The notes under the pieces are model-generated. The model was given only the letters and a program-made list of their open reading frames with translations, did not search any database and was not told the DNA's origin. The position numbers were made by a program, and so were the translations under genes. Shown here in pieces: positions 12,952 to 24,588 of a stretch of 64,000 nt of DNA. Source of the DNA: Rhynochetos jubatus (lineage: Eukaryota; Chordata; Aves; Eurypygiformes; Rhynochetidae); assembly GCA_027574665.1 (NCBI GenBank), contig CM050662.1, positions 7,532,501-7,596,500 of the forward strand, written 5' to 3'. Each line of letters begins with the position of its first letter. Position 1 is the stretch's first letter.

Positions 12952-12968
12952 CCCCTTAAGTTAAGGGG
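12952..12968. repeat. 17-bp near-palindrome within GGGGTTAAG repeats
   Basis: CCCCTTAAGTTAAGGGG reads the same on both strands except at the centre. It is flanked on each side by GGGGTTAAG, so the segment 12940-12974 is a small mix of direct and inverted copies of TTAAGGGG. A local duplication or inversion by replication slippage would explain it. Confidence 0.7.
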
Positions 12969-14515
12969 TTAAGTCTGCAAGTTCCAAACTCAATGAATAA
13001 AGAGAGATGCCTCTTAAATTCAGTCTTTGGATAAACAGCTTAACTGCATTTCTTGCAAGTCCCAACCAACAGCTTTGTCAAAGAAGAGAAGTTTCAAATT
13101 TTATAAATAAATACATTTATCTCAGTCTGTAATAAGAATGATTAATCAGTAGAAGTGACAACAACAGCAAACGAAACATACTGTTCTTACAAGAGCCGCA
13201 ATCCTTAAGAACTGGGTACCCAAACACGTCAGAAGAGTATTTTGGGAAGCTCAGCATTACCAGAGTATTTAGAGAGTAACAGGATGCTCTCCCCATGTAG
13301 TTCCACAAGCTGCAATGCAGGTAGGAAGTAACCCAGATGCAGGATATTCTTAGGAGAAGGGCTTAACCCAGAGTCCACTTGTGAGAAGCCTGGGAAGTTC
13401 AGCACACATTCCATTTTCACTCCCTGAAGGGCAAGCATTGCAGCTGAGCATCTCTGTTGTGTTAGTCTAGTCTTGCCAACCTTGATCCACACAAATGTGT
13501 AAGAAAGCTGTTGTTCTAGAGAATATTACCAATGTGCAATTCTATCAGCGGATAAATCCTCTTACCTTCTATAAGAAACTCAGTCTATCTATGCAGCTTT
13601 CTGAGAAACTTACCTATCAGAGGGAGGGGAATGAAAAAGAACCTGAAAATATGCATTTTGGGGCATCAAGATACTTTTGCACCAAATTTGCAGGTTCTGA
13701 GGAATAAGTAACACAAAATTATTGGTTACTTCTGGAAATCTTAGCTAAGTTCAAATGCGTTAGTGCCAGGGCATTGCTGGCACTCGCAGGAAGCACAGCC
13801 TAACAGGCGGAAGCGTTCTTTGAAAATCATAAACCCTTTTATAAAAATACAGGCTCAGCTTTGCTACCTCTGAAATTAATGTGTTTTCTTTCTTTTTTGG
13901 AGTAAGAAGAATAAGCCTTGCATTTTGCTATGAAAAAAGTAACAATTTTATATAAATCACATACTGAAGAAAATGAATAAACGTGAACATTCTCTGTTAT
14001 ATTTCCAGTTTTGCAATTTCATTGAAGATTAAGGGATTGCCAGTCCATCAGCAGACAGTAAAAATGATTTTTTTCTGCTCTCTCTCCTTCTCCTATCCCT
14101 GCCACCTTCCCCCCAGTCACCATCACAGTAAGGGAAATAGGAAATCATTTCAGGAATGGATTATTGATCTGGTTGATAAGCAAAATTACAGCCTACCTTC
14201 ACATTTCTTAAATGCAAATATCTTTAGGAAAATCATTCTCAAGAGAATCATGTTTTTTTTTTCTTGTGACCCCAAAATCTAGTGTTTATCTGTAAAAAAA
14301 AGTGTATTATTGTCAACATGCATACTTACTGCTGAGTGTAATTAAATACTTCTGGCAGCATTTCTACCATTTTCTCTTACTAACTGAGATTGGAGTATTC
14401 ATTGTGACAAACTCTGGAACAAATAAAAAGCATGCTAACGAAATCCTAATTTGCAAAGGCGATAAGAAACTACTTTAGTCTCTTACTAATGTGATTATGA
14501 AGGATGATGTTCTAC

Positions 14516-14529
14516 TTTTTTTTTTTTTT
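14516..14529. repeat. T14 homopolymer
   Basis: A simple T-run. The flanks give no sign of a retroelement. Confidence 0.8.
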
Positions 14530-14956
14530 CTCAAAGAGAATTTTTAAGCAGTTTCTTGTTTAAAGCTGGGAATATTGCTCATCTGAAGCTGTCCTTGTGC
14601 AATGCACACAATGACAAACAGAAGGTGGCCAGGGAGGGAGGTGAAGGTATTAAGTACAGGGAGTGAAAAAGGATTTCAACTTTTTTTTTTTTAAGTTTAT
14701 AATTTAGAGTATACATTAAAGGATGCAAATCAAGCATTCGAGTAAATTCAACTGTCTTTTTTAAAATTAAAAGAAACAGGTAAGTCATATTTCTCCTCAG
14801 CTATGACATTTAGTATCCATGTTAATTTAGTACACAGACTGCAAGATTAGAGGAAAGGTCTGTATTGGTGTAAATGGCCATGTTTGCTGTGGCTGCAGGC
14901 AGTCAGGGACCTGACTTCCATGGTTACATAACAACAGACTGAATTTTTTTTCCCTC

Positions 14957-14970
14957 ATTGCCATAGCAAT
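14957..14970. promoter_or_regulatory. Candidate RFX X-box
   Basis: ATTGCCATAGCAAT is close to the palindromic X-box bound by RFX factors (consensus GTTGCCATGGCAAC). A partial second match (CCATGGTTAC) lies about 30 bp to the left, and a CAGCTG E-box lies just to the right. The motif match is seen; binding and function are inferred. Confidence 0.25.
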
Positions 14971-15853
14971 TCAGCTGTTACCGGTTCTGCAGTTTAGGGT
15001 AAGACAGTTACCCCAATGTCCACTCAGTTCCCCCACAACTCAGCGATGGCATTCAGCACTTCCGAAATATCTGTAAGATGAAACATGGCACTCACTGCTT
15101 TCTACCAGCAAAAAAAAAATGCAGTGATTTTCAAAGGACTGCCAAAAAGGTCTTTTTTTTTCAGCAGCAGTGCTGAAACTGTGGCCTAAGACATCTTGCC
15201 ATTGAAAACATCACGTCCTTTTTGTCTTGTGCAACATATCTGAAATTAGCCAGAGGTAATGCTGCCTATCCTTGAATTCATCCTACATTATGCTTATGGA
15301 AGCTTAATTAAATTAACTGCTTAGAGTGCACATGCTCATTACAACTTACACTCCTCTGTGTTGAAAAAAACAGAAAGAATAATTTTCCTTTGGAGGCACT
15401 TGCTTCCATCAGCTGCACAAGTGACCTCCAGAATAAAGGAATTTTTAGAGGATTATTGACTACGGTTTTTGAAGTCAGTTGTGAATTTTAGAATTCTGAG
15501 AACATACACAGCAATGCCCTTAAATTAATCACAAGGGTCACTACTTTGTATGTTACAATGCACGCTCCGTTCTCTCTGATACACACCTCTGCACCTCCAT
15601 GCCGTCAGAGACAGACAGCTTTCCACCTCCATCAGTATAATGCACATGCATTGCCATAATATCAAACCCCAGTCCTAGATTTGCTAAATATGGTTCTTTA
15701 AAAACTCTTTCTCATCCCATTTAATCACTGCATTCTTCTTCTCAAGGGATGAATATAAGTTCTCAGCTTCTCCTAGCCTGGAAATAATACTGGACAAGCT
15801 TCTGAGTAATTAGCTGTTGGAGTTAACTTTTTTTTTCCATCAGCAATGTTAAT

Positions 15854-15886
15854 GGGGGGGGGGGAAAAAAAGGGAAAAAACCCCCC
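15854..15886. repeat. Homopolymer cluster G11-A7-G3-A6-C6
   Basis: Eleven G are followed by seven A, three G, six A and six C. The G-run could pair with the C-run as a hairpin or join a G-quadruplex. Such tracts are prone to slippage and sequencing error, so run lengths should be treated with caution. Confidence 0.8.
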
Positions 15887-16404
15887 ACAATGCCAGCCTT
15901 CACGTGTACATTTCATGCTTTTTTGTTAGCCGTAATGGTGGAAGGAGCTGAAAAGCTTGTGGTGAGTGTTTGCATGTCAATCAGAATTAAGAAGACAAGA
16001 AGAACCCGACGATTAGGTATTATTCTTACTATATGTCTCCAAGGTAAATGTAAGCAACACAAAATGAGAAGTAGAAACAATACGGATTTAAGCAATACAA
16101 TGGGTTCGAGCTGCCAGAAGTGATTTACATCCCAGTATATTCACTTGCTTATGGATCCTTCAATTCTGCAGGTCAGAGATTCCCAGGACCCTGTAAATTA
16201 CGCTTAGAATACATACTTTATATTCCCAAGCAACTACACGACTACAGCCTCTTTGCACTACTCGCTCTAGCTGGTGCTAAATATTCCACTCAGGCTAGGC
16301 AGAAAGGGCTCCACCTCTGTAGAAACCTGCAGCTTGCTAAAATGTGTTTGCAGGTGACACATAACTAAAAGCCACTTAACAATAGAATTCTTTGCTCAAT
16401 AATT

Positions 16405-16444
16405 ACATACAATGTAATTTAATGACATACAACGTAATTTAATA
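16405..16444. repeat. Two tandem 20-bp units
   Basis: ACATACAATGTAATTTAATG is followed directly by ACATACAACGTAATTTAATA, with two differences in twenty positions. A minor tandem duplication. Confidence 0.85.
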
Positions 16445-18069
16445 AAAGCTTGCGAACTGGTAAAATAGAAGGAAAAGTGCTGCATTTCCTTTTCTTTGCT
16501 GATGGTTCGCGGGCAGCCCAGCACCGAGTACCAAGTGCTGAACACATAACCCTCTGGATGATGCTGGAATTACATTCTGCACATGAGCTCTGGTCTCTGC
16601 CACGGGAATATCAATGGCAAGACAAATTGTTTCAACCAGCTGAAATAATCTAAGCTTTAATCAACAGTGCTGAAGGACAGTTATATGCTTTGCTTATCCT
16701 CTACATACTTTCAGGCAGTTTGGAGACAAGTGCTTAATATTAAACAATTCATTTCTTTAAAACTGTCACACGAGGTATTCCCAGAGTCTTTATTACTTGA
16801 ACTTATAGGCAGCAGTACTGCTGAGGTAAAGGACTTTACTCAGCCCCATGGAGTTACAGATAAGGACAGACACTGAAGATTCATCAAGGGAAGCTTTGCC
16901 TACACTGTTTTGAATCACATAAAATACCTGCTGCTGCAAAAGAGCTCTCAAGACATCTTGACTTGTCGGTTTTGCCTTCCCACTCACAGAGTAGATGCTA
17001 CTGGTTTCCACTAGGATTGGACAGTGTCGCCTGTCACTAGTCAGCGGTCTCTGGCTGATTATAAGCGAATGGTGCTGATGGGCTCCGAAGGAAGTTTCAT
17101 TAGTCCTGTCCATACCACAGGAAAGTTTAATTCTTTTTGAAAAATGTTTTCTAACATAGCTGAACTGTGTTAGCAAAACAAATTAGCTTGTCCCAGGCAC
17201 TGCACTAACTGCTTTCAGGGGCACATTCTCTTCCCACTGAAGTCAAAACCCAAACTCTCTTGCATTCCAGGGATCAAGATTTCACTCTAAGTGTTTCCGA
17301 CAGTGTTGTCAAGGAGAAGCGTCTGAGAAATGTGTTTCACTCCACAACGCCTACTCTGACATCTAAAAGAGCGAACATACCTCTTAATGTATTTGCTGGG
17401 TAGCTGCTAGTGTATCAGAGGTGCATAAACTGGGTCCCAAACTTCATTCTTAGCATAAATCAAGATCATCTGTACACTGCAGCAGTTACAAAGCAGAAAT
17501 TCAAACCTGAGAGCACACTGAGTTTTTATTTCTCCGTCACTGAAGCTGCAGTTTGGAGGCAGTGAGAAACAAAGCAATTTTGTAAAAGCAGGATTTTGAA
17601 CCATATTAAGTAATTAGGTAATCAGCTTATTCCTTACATTTCCTCGAAACATTGGTTATTTTCTGGCTGATTTCCAGTAATGTATCGCTATAATGAATGT
17701 GGAATTCAGGATTTATGAAAAGTAAAGACTTTTTTTTCATTAAAAAAAATTCAATAAAATACACAATTCTTTTAGCTGAATTATATAATAACTGACTTTA
17801 AGTATAATCATTGGAATAAAACAGTTTTGGAGACAGGTTCACAGGTTATGCAAATAATCATGACAACCATTCAGAACTGCTTGCTCATTGGCTACCCCAC
17901 AATATCTGCTGGAGAAGGACATTTAGCTCACAAAGTGATTTAGGAGGATGGAAATAATTTAGTTTGTCAACGCTTCTCTATTCCAAAACATAGAAAGTGA
18001 CATTCTGCAAGACAAAAGCATTCATTATCATCCCTGAAAGACAGGAGACTAGATTAACCTTAGTAAGAA

Positions 18070-18356
18070 AGAATCACAGAACCACAGAATGGTTTGGGTT
18101 GGAAGGGACCTTCAAGATCATCCAGTTCCAACCCCCTGCCTTGGGCAGGGACACCCTCCACTAGACCAGGTTGCTCCAAGCCTCATCCAGCCTGGCCTTG
18201 GACACTTCCAGGGATGGGGCATCCACAGCTTCTCTGGGCAACCTGTCCCAGCGCCTCCCCATCCTCTCCAGGAAGAATTCCTTCCTGATATCTAATCTAA
18301 ATCTCCCCCCGTTTCAATTTAAACCCGTTACCCCTCGTCCTGTCACTACAGGGAGC
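18070..18356 (-). mobile_element. CR1 LINE 3' end, 5'-truncated
   Basis: Read on the - strand this is the CR1 3' untranslated end. On the + strand it opens with GAATCACAGAACCACAGAAT, then GGTTTGGGTTGGAAGGGACC, CACTAGACCAGGTTGCTCC and GGGCAACCTGTCCCAGCGCC. It stops at the CTGTCACTACAGG segment. It is about 285 bp with no ORF2 sequence, the usual result of 5' truncation during target-primed reverse transcription. Identity by eye to the copies at 10.9 and 30.0 kb is high over shared parts, so they belong to one or closely related subfamilies. Confidence 0.95.
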
Positions 18357-20035
18357 TAGTAGTGGGCAATTCCATTTTTCATAATTCAAGAAATACTTCA
18401 TTTTTTTCCAAAACCTGCTTTGTTTTAAGTACAATGACAAAGTACTGGTGCCAAAAATTTAAACAATATATTCAATTAATGCAACATCACACAACTAGCA
18501 AAAGATAGAGATAATGTGTTTTCTATATACACCTGTCAAAACATACACTACCTAATTGCAAGGTGAAGCTCTCTCAAATCCAAACTTAATATATTTACTA
18601 AAGCATGTAACATATGTATGAAGCGATATGGTAATCTCACCAGGATGATTCAGAAAATGGTCTTCCTTTATTGGTCATAAACAATAGATGCTTCTGGTAA
18701 ACATCCACAAAATATATGAAAGGCAGAAACCCATGACAAATTTTATGACCAACAAAAGGCTAACACTCTAAATCTAGAAGCTAAAATAAATAACAAACCT
18801 CCTAATTCCTTTGGCAGGGCTAAGACTTCAGTCTAAAGACTGATTTGTAGATTGTCTCTGTTCATTGAGATAAAAGGTTGTGTGAAAAGAAGAAAGCAGA
18901 TGAAAAGAAAGAATGGGATATCACCTAAAAACTGTAAGGCCATCTATGATTTCATAGTACCATGCAGAGGAATGCAAATATTCCTCCTGAAAGACAATAA
19001 AGACAGGAAAATCACAACTGAGTTACTGCTCTTTTAAACCGCACTCTTTGTGAAGGGGGATGAAAGAAAAACGTTCTTAACTCATTCACTCAATTCTGTG
19101 GATTCACATTTTCTTCATCAGGGTAGAGCTCAAACATGAGGCTCCCAATACTGTGAAGAGTATTTTCAGAGAGAGGTATAGTAAGCAGGAAGTCTCATTA
19201 CACAGCCTTGTCTCGGAAGTTTTCCAATGCAAGTTTTGGAAAAGAAAGTTGGGTACATAATGATTTATTTCAGAACTTGTGCCCACTGATCACAACCAAC
19301 TTAAGAACATTTATAGATCACCTATCTGCAGACAATCCCAGCATAACACACTGCTTTTGGAAAAGCACTGACCTGCTACCTCTTCTGTTTGAAAAGTTTA
19401 CTACCTTATTTGATAGGAAACGAAAGATCACAAATCAGCTTTAATGGCTTCAGAAGTAGGAGGGCAGTAATGAGTAAGGTATTTTTATATATATACACTA
19501 TATAGATACACACATGTAGGGAGAGATACATGAGTAGGAATTTATATATAATTATTAAGTACATTCCCAGAGGGGCAGCTGCTCTGTCTCTCTCTATAGT
19601 GATACTCAATTCTCTAACACTGCTTGCATCAGTATTATGAAACATTCAGAATTCATGCTACTATAAAAAATCAGGACTTAAAAAATGAAAGTTTCTCTTA
19701 GGTCAGTTGGGCAAAATGTTGTAACAACGTGACATTATTATGCAGCAGTGAGCAACAGAATCTAGACTGACTCACAGAACTCTCCCAAATTTTACTACCT
19801 TTGGCAAATGTTTAGCTTCACTGTGGAGTTGTCCATTCATTCTGGTTAGACAATATCATTAAGAAGGACAATAACAATGGTGAAACCCTATGAGAATACA
19901 GCACGCTCCTGAATGCACGTACTTCTCCGTTCGGATTCACAGTAGTGGCAAATTGTCCTACTAAGTCAGGAGTTCAGTTTGAAATACATAAAGCTGTATC
20001 TATTGAAAGGAAATACATTTTTTTAGGTGCAAGCA

Positions 20036-20069
20036 GTGTCTAGCTATGTGTCTAGCTATGTGTCTAGCT
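20036..20069. repeat. Tandem repeat, 12-bp unit, 2.8 copies
   Basis: GTGTCTAGCTAT occurs twice in full and once as GTGTCTAGCT, with no mismatches. A very short minisatellite. Confidence 0.9.
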
Positions 20070-21699
20070 TCAGTAAACGTTCAACACGCTTCTGCTTCTC
20101 AACGATGGATACAGATTATCAGATTTACATTTGCCAGTTTACTGCAAAGCAGATATATGATTCAGTCTTTAGAAGGTGGCTCACTTTAAAATCTAATCTC
20201 ACATTCAGATAGCAAATCCTAATGAGCCCACTAGGAGTAAACAAATTAGTCTCCAGGATGTATTATGCATTTATTAATCAGACTAATAGTATTATGAAAT
20301 TTGTAATAGATGAAAATTAGTTCCAAGTACAGTACTTTCATTGAAGAATGAACATAGAATTAGAGCATAATAAAAGTATTCTCAAATTTCTACCACTGTC
20401 TGCTAAATCAACTATACTTAATTAATGACATATATTTCTCTTCCATTTAACTGCATGTTTTGGTGAGACAAATTACGATTTTTAATGCAGTTTTATTCTT
20501 GACTGCCATATTAAATTCAGTTTCTGAAAAATCACTATTGGCAATCATGGTGAGATATCTAACCTTGCACTGACTCACCTATAACAGCTCAGCGTGCAGC
20601 ATATAAAGTCACTTCAATCCAAAAAGTGCTTATTTGGTCCGGAGCAGAAAATCTGAAAAGTGCACTTGTTCCTAAATAAAAGGTACTCCGTACTGAAAGA
20701 CACAGAGTTGCTAATAGAAACCAGAAGCTGGGGAAGCTTGGGTCCTTAACAGGGAGATGCACTGTATTTGTTCCTCTCTTTTCCTCCTTGATTGTGAATG
20801 ATCTAACTTCTAAAGGATATTGGAAAAGATCCCACAGGAGCGCTAAGATCATTAAACAGACATACTGCATATACTTGCAACTAGTTCCATTGATGTGTTG
20901 CCACCATCTTTTACTTGGTATGACGCTAATGCCTAACCACCCAAGCCTGTAAGGGCCACTCTGTGTCAGACGGTACTCAAATGCAATCCATACCCTGCCG
21001 AGCACAGCACCCGGGCGGACACAGCTGAGAACAGAACAGTGCACAGGCAGAGACACACAGCAGCTTTCCTAACGTACAAGTGTTGTGGAAAAAGCCGGGA
21101 AGCACCAAACTGCATACTCAGAAAGATAGGCACTCCTGTGAAGCTTCGTTAAATAACAGGCATGTGCGCTAGACAAAACGCCCACCCTGAATTAATCTGG
21201 TGGGAAAACCAAGGCAAAGGCAGTGTGTATCTCTACAATGACAGGCATTACTATATTCATCGGGTAAATATCTTAAATTGTGATCAGGCAGTTTAGCAGT
21301 ACTTCTGCTGTTTTCAGTCTTAACCACCTCTTCAACAAGTCTTGCTAACCTGCCTTTTGTTTCTTTCTTCAGTAATATGAACTAATGCCTGTAGGAGACA
21401 GGATGAAGAGAAACAAATGCTCCAGTCACTACTTCTGCCCAGAACCCTCTAAATGTAAAGAACTCCACTCAACTACCAGCCAGCCCCAGACTTCTCATTT
21501 CAATGGAACTTGCGCATAGCTATGCATAAATCTGGCTTACCATTACAAATCAAAAATGTAAATGAATGAAAGGCCAACTCCTGTTCTGAGCCACTTCAAA
21601 ATTATCATTGGCTGCAAAAAGGGATAATTTAAAGCAAAACATGAGCTGTGGTTTTCTCTCCAGAATAACTTGGTGTAATAGGCAGACCGTCTTTCTTAC

Positions 21700-21867
21700 C
21701 TGAGCTTCCTGAGCTGTTTTCAATATTCAGCTCAGTCAGCATTTTCCCTGCAGGTAGCTGAATTCCAAATGAATTCAGGTTGCCTACAACCATCATCTCT
21801 TCATAGCAGATAGCATAATACCTCTTTAGGAAAGACCTGTTTGTCCAGCTACAGTCAGATGACACTC
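21700..21867 (-). CDS. Possible 168-nt internal exon, protein not recognised
   Basis: Read on the - strand, a pyrimidine-rich acceptor (CTCTCCTATCCTCAG) precedes this segment, and a near-consensus donor (CTCAG then GTAAGAAAG) follows it. One frame is open throughout, contributing 55 full codons with two leftover bases at the start and one at the end, so the exon is symmetric (phase 1-1) and could be skipped without a frameshift. The predicted peptide contains SSDCSWTNRSFLKRYYAICY, then NSFGIQLPAGKM and ENSSGSS, with two cysteines and N-glycosylation-type sites (NRS, NSS). I do not recognise the family. No partner exon is obvious within several kb, and chance or a non-coding RNA exon are real alternatives. 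Confidence 0.22.
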
Positions 21868-24564
21868 CTGAGGATAGGAGAGATGTGCAAACCAGTCAGT
21901 CTTAGGACCTTGTCATACAAGACAGATTTTCTCAAACACAGAACAAAATCAGTTTTTCCCCAGGATTTTCTTCCGGACTCAGTTCCCGGAAGTATGCTAG
22001 CATTAAAAGAAACTTAAGTGAACCACAACGCCACCTTGGCAGTGCCGAGGCAGGGCACCACTGTCTTTTCCCGTTTCTCCATCCCATGCCAAACAACCAA
22101 CCACCGTGGGAGACACAATGTGCATTGTATGTTCACCTTCAAGAAAGGAATGTGGCCTCAAAGCTGTTACAGCTGCCAATATGCATGTGCAGTGTTCAGC
22201 AACAACATTAAACAGAATCTTCTCCTACGCACAAGTGAATGAAAGTTAAGGAACAAAATCCCTATGCACTTTCAACAGAAACTGAATGTTTAACTGTCCT
22301 TAATGTCCCTGAAAATCCCCTTCTCAGTGATGAAACTTGGCTGAGAATGGCAAATATTTCAGTCGCTGTTGTTATTGTTTATGATTTTCTATCTTATTAG
22401 TCACAACTCACATACATTGACCTAAATGCATTAAAAATGTATAGTTGTAAATACAGGCAGACTTTAATGGTAGTACTTCATTCACTCAGTGATTAATACA
22501 ATGTCCTATTGAAAGCTGCCATAATAAACAAAACATTTTTATGTAGTTCCCTAAAATATGAACTAGGGTTATTTCAAAATAAAATCCATGCAATAAAAAA
22601 GTCATTTAAACCAATTAACATTTCACTTCCACACTTCATTAGAACAGACAGCTGTATTAAGAAACTAGTTCAAAGAACAAAGAAGCATCTGCAGCAAGGC
22701 AGAGCACACAGGCAGCACAGACCCCCAACACTCCTGGAAAGCTCACCCTGCAGCTGCAGTGTACACAGAAGGGTATGGGGTCTGTGGACCTAAATCTGTA
22801 TAACCAACAGCCAAGTGCAGTCCTATCTTCCTGCAGTGCAAATTTGTCTTACACTTGTCTAACTCCGCTGACTCCAAGGACATTTTAGCTTTTTTACACC
22901 AGCGAAAGGACAGAATCAGAGAGTCAAGCAGAGGTGTGTAAACACAGGTGAGTGTGGGCACGGCCACTATGCAATGCAGCAGGGCAGACGCCAATAAACA
23001 GAGCAAAATCACAAAGAGCCTGCAAAACTGGCACCCACATTTTACTTGTCATCCTTAATTTCATGGAGAGTCAATACATGGATTTCAGGACCACAACACA
23101 ATTAGGTTTGCAGCAAGAATGAAGCCATGGCTCAAACCAAAGTTCTGGGCACAGCCTTAGTAGTCCAGTGTTACACAGTCAAAAGACAAGCTTAAGTTGA
23201 GTTAAGCTTTAGGGGAGAAAAACCTACTAATTTAAATCCTATGTCCTCTTGAGTTAGGAGGGATGTATATCTGGGGAAGAGAGGACTTGTAGTACAGACT
23301 GAAATAAGTGGAATAACTCTTGCATTAAATCACACTGTTATTTTAAGAAAAGGTTAATTTGTAAAACAAATTAAGCTTCATTAGGGACTAATTGACTAGA
23401 AAATTTTCTTTAAAAATGTCTTCTAATTATACAGGTGAAAAAAAATCTTTTCAAAGCACTTTTATAATTAAAAATCATCCTTGATCAATTTCTTTTAACA
23501 TTTAGTCAAGAAAAAAATACTACTGGAAGGTTTAGCCAAGAGTTGAGCGTCACAGCCCGCACCACTGCAATAAATACAATGGGATAAATACATCTGTAAG
23601 ACAAGGTCTGTGACTGCTGGGAACAATCTTGAAAGAAATCCATCAGCCAGTTCAAACTATTGAAAACTCGAGATTTCCTGTGCTGGGGCTCGAGTGATTT
23701 GGCAGAGACCGAATTCTCTTTTCACAACTGTAAAATGTTCAGGGCAAGAAGACTCGTCTTACTAGGACAGTCCCTCCTCCAGAAGGGACTCTTCCCCTTC
23801 ACCACATCTCCCACTGCCTGTGGCACTGAAGAGGGAGACCTTGCTTGTGGCTTAAGTTTGGTTTACCTCATGCAAAGCAGCTGGCCCCCAGTTTCCATTT
23901 TCTAAGAACTTCCAGAACAAAACCAGCACCTGAAAAGTGACTGCTTTTCTTCTCAGAGCTTCAAGCACTGCTCCCACAGACCGAGTGAGGTCTGTTTCTT
24001 CACTGCTTTTTACTCTGCTTAGCCTCTCTCAAGAGTATGTAAAATGTAATGCTCTGAATACTTCAGATGAGGAATCCTCTTTTCTTTCTTTACCCAATTC
24101 GGACTTTGCTTTCTAAAAAATTGCCACCAGCAATTTCACTTGTAATTGCATAACACATTACAGTAGGGGTTTATTTCAATCATATGACTACAGAAATAGT
24201 ATCAGTAGCTAGCCCACACCGATTGTAAAAATATGCTCCACTTATTCCTATTCGTTATAGCACTGAAAAATTTTAGATTCAAAAAGATTATGTTAATATC
24301 TAAGGATCCTGGTTTATATCATCAGTTGTACAAAGAATTTTCCTGCCTAAATTTTAAAATTATTTCAAGAACCATTAGCCTCCCTAGTCAAGCAGCGTGT
24401 CAAAAGCAGTGAGATCTGTTGTCACTGGGAGATGGCTATAAAGGCACTTCAAATCTAGTACTGATTTCAGAATGAACTTGTGCTGTGTGGATAAGAACTG
24501 CAGCGTGCTTCAGAGAGCTCAGAAAGGGGGGAAAAAGGGTAATCTCCCCCAAAAACGAACAAAG

Positions 24565-24588
24565 ATGACTAGAGTACCATCTAGTCAT
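24565..24588. repeat. Stem-loop with 9-bp perfect arms
   Basis: ATGACTAGA, six bases, then TCTAGTCAT. Simple inverted repeat, no known function. Confidence 0.7.

Larger units (their letters stand above)
11140..18069. other. AT-rich non-coding DNA, no gene recognised
   Basis: Open frames here (for example 127 codons on the - strand at 16793-17176 and 99 codons on the + strand at 13983-14282) lack recognisable domains. The stretch contains an A18 run, a T14 run, a G11/A/G/C6 homopolymer cluster, a small palindrome near 12952, a 20-bp tandem duplication at 16405 and an X-box-like motif at 14957. I see no repeats of a named family. Confidence 0.6.

Noticed and set aside
18089..18359. Three overlapping plus-strand frames of 60-70 codons
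   Set aside because: They are shadows of the CR1 3' UTR, which lies on the opposite strand.
20036..20069. Short tandem repeats as CRISPR-like array
   Set aside because: There are no spacers, the units are only 12 bp, and the genome is a vertebrate one.
20589..21056. 155-codon minus-strand open frame
   Set aside because: It is long for random DNA, but the peptide has no domain I recognise and the flanks give no convincing start context or splice pattern.
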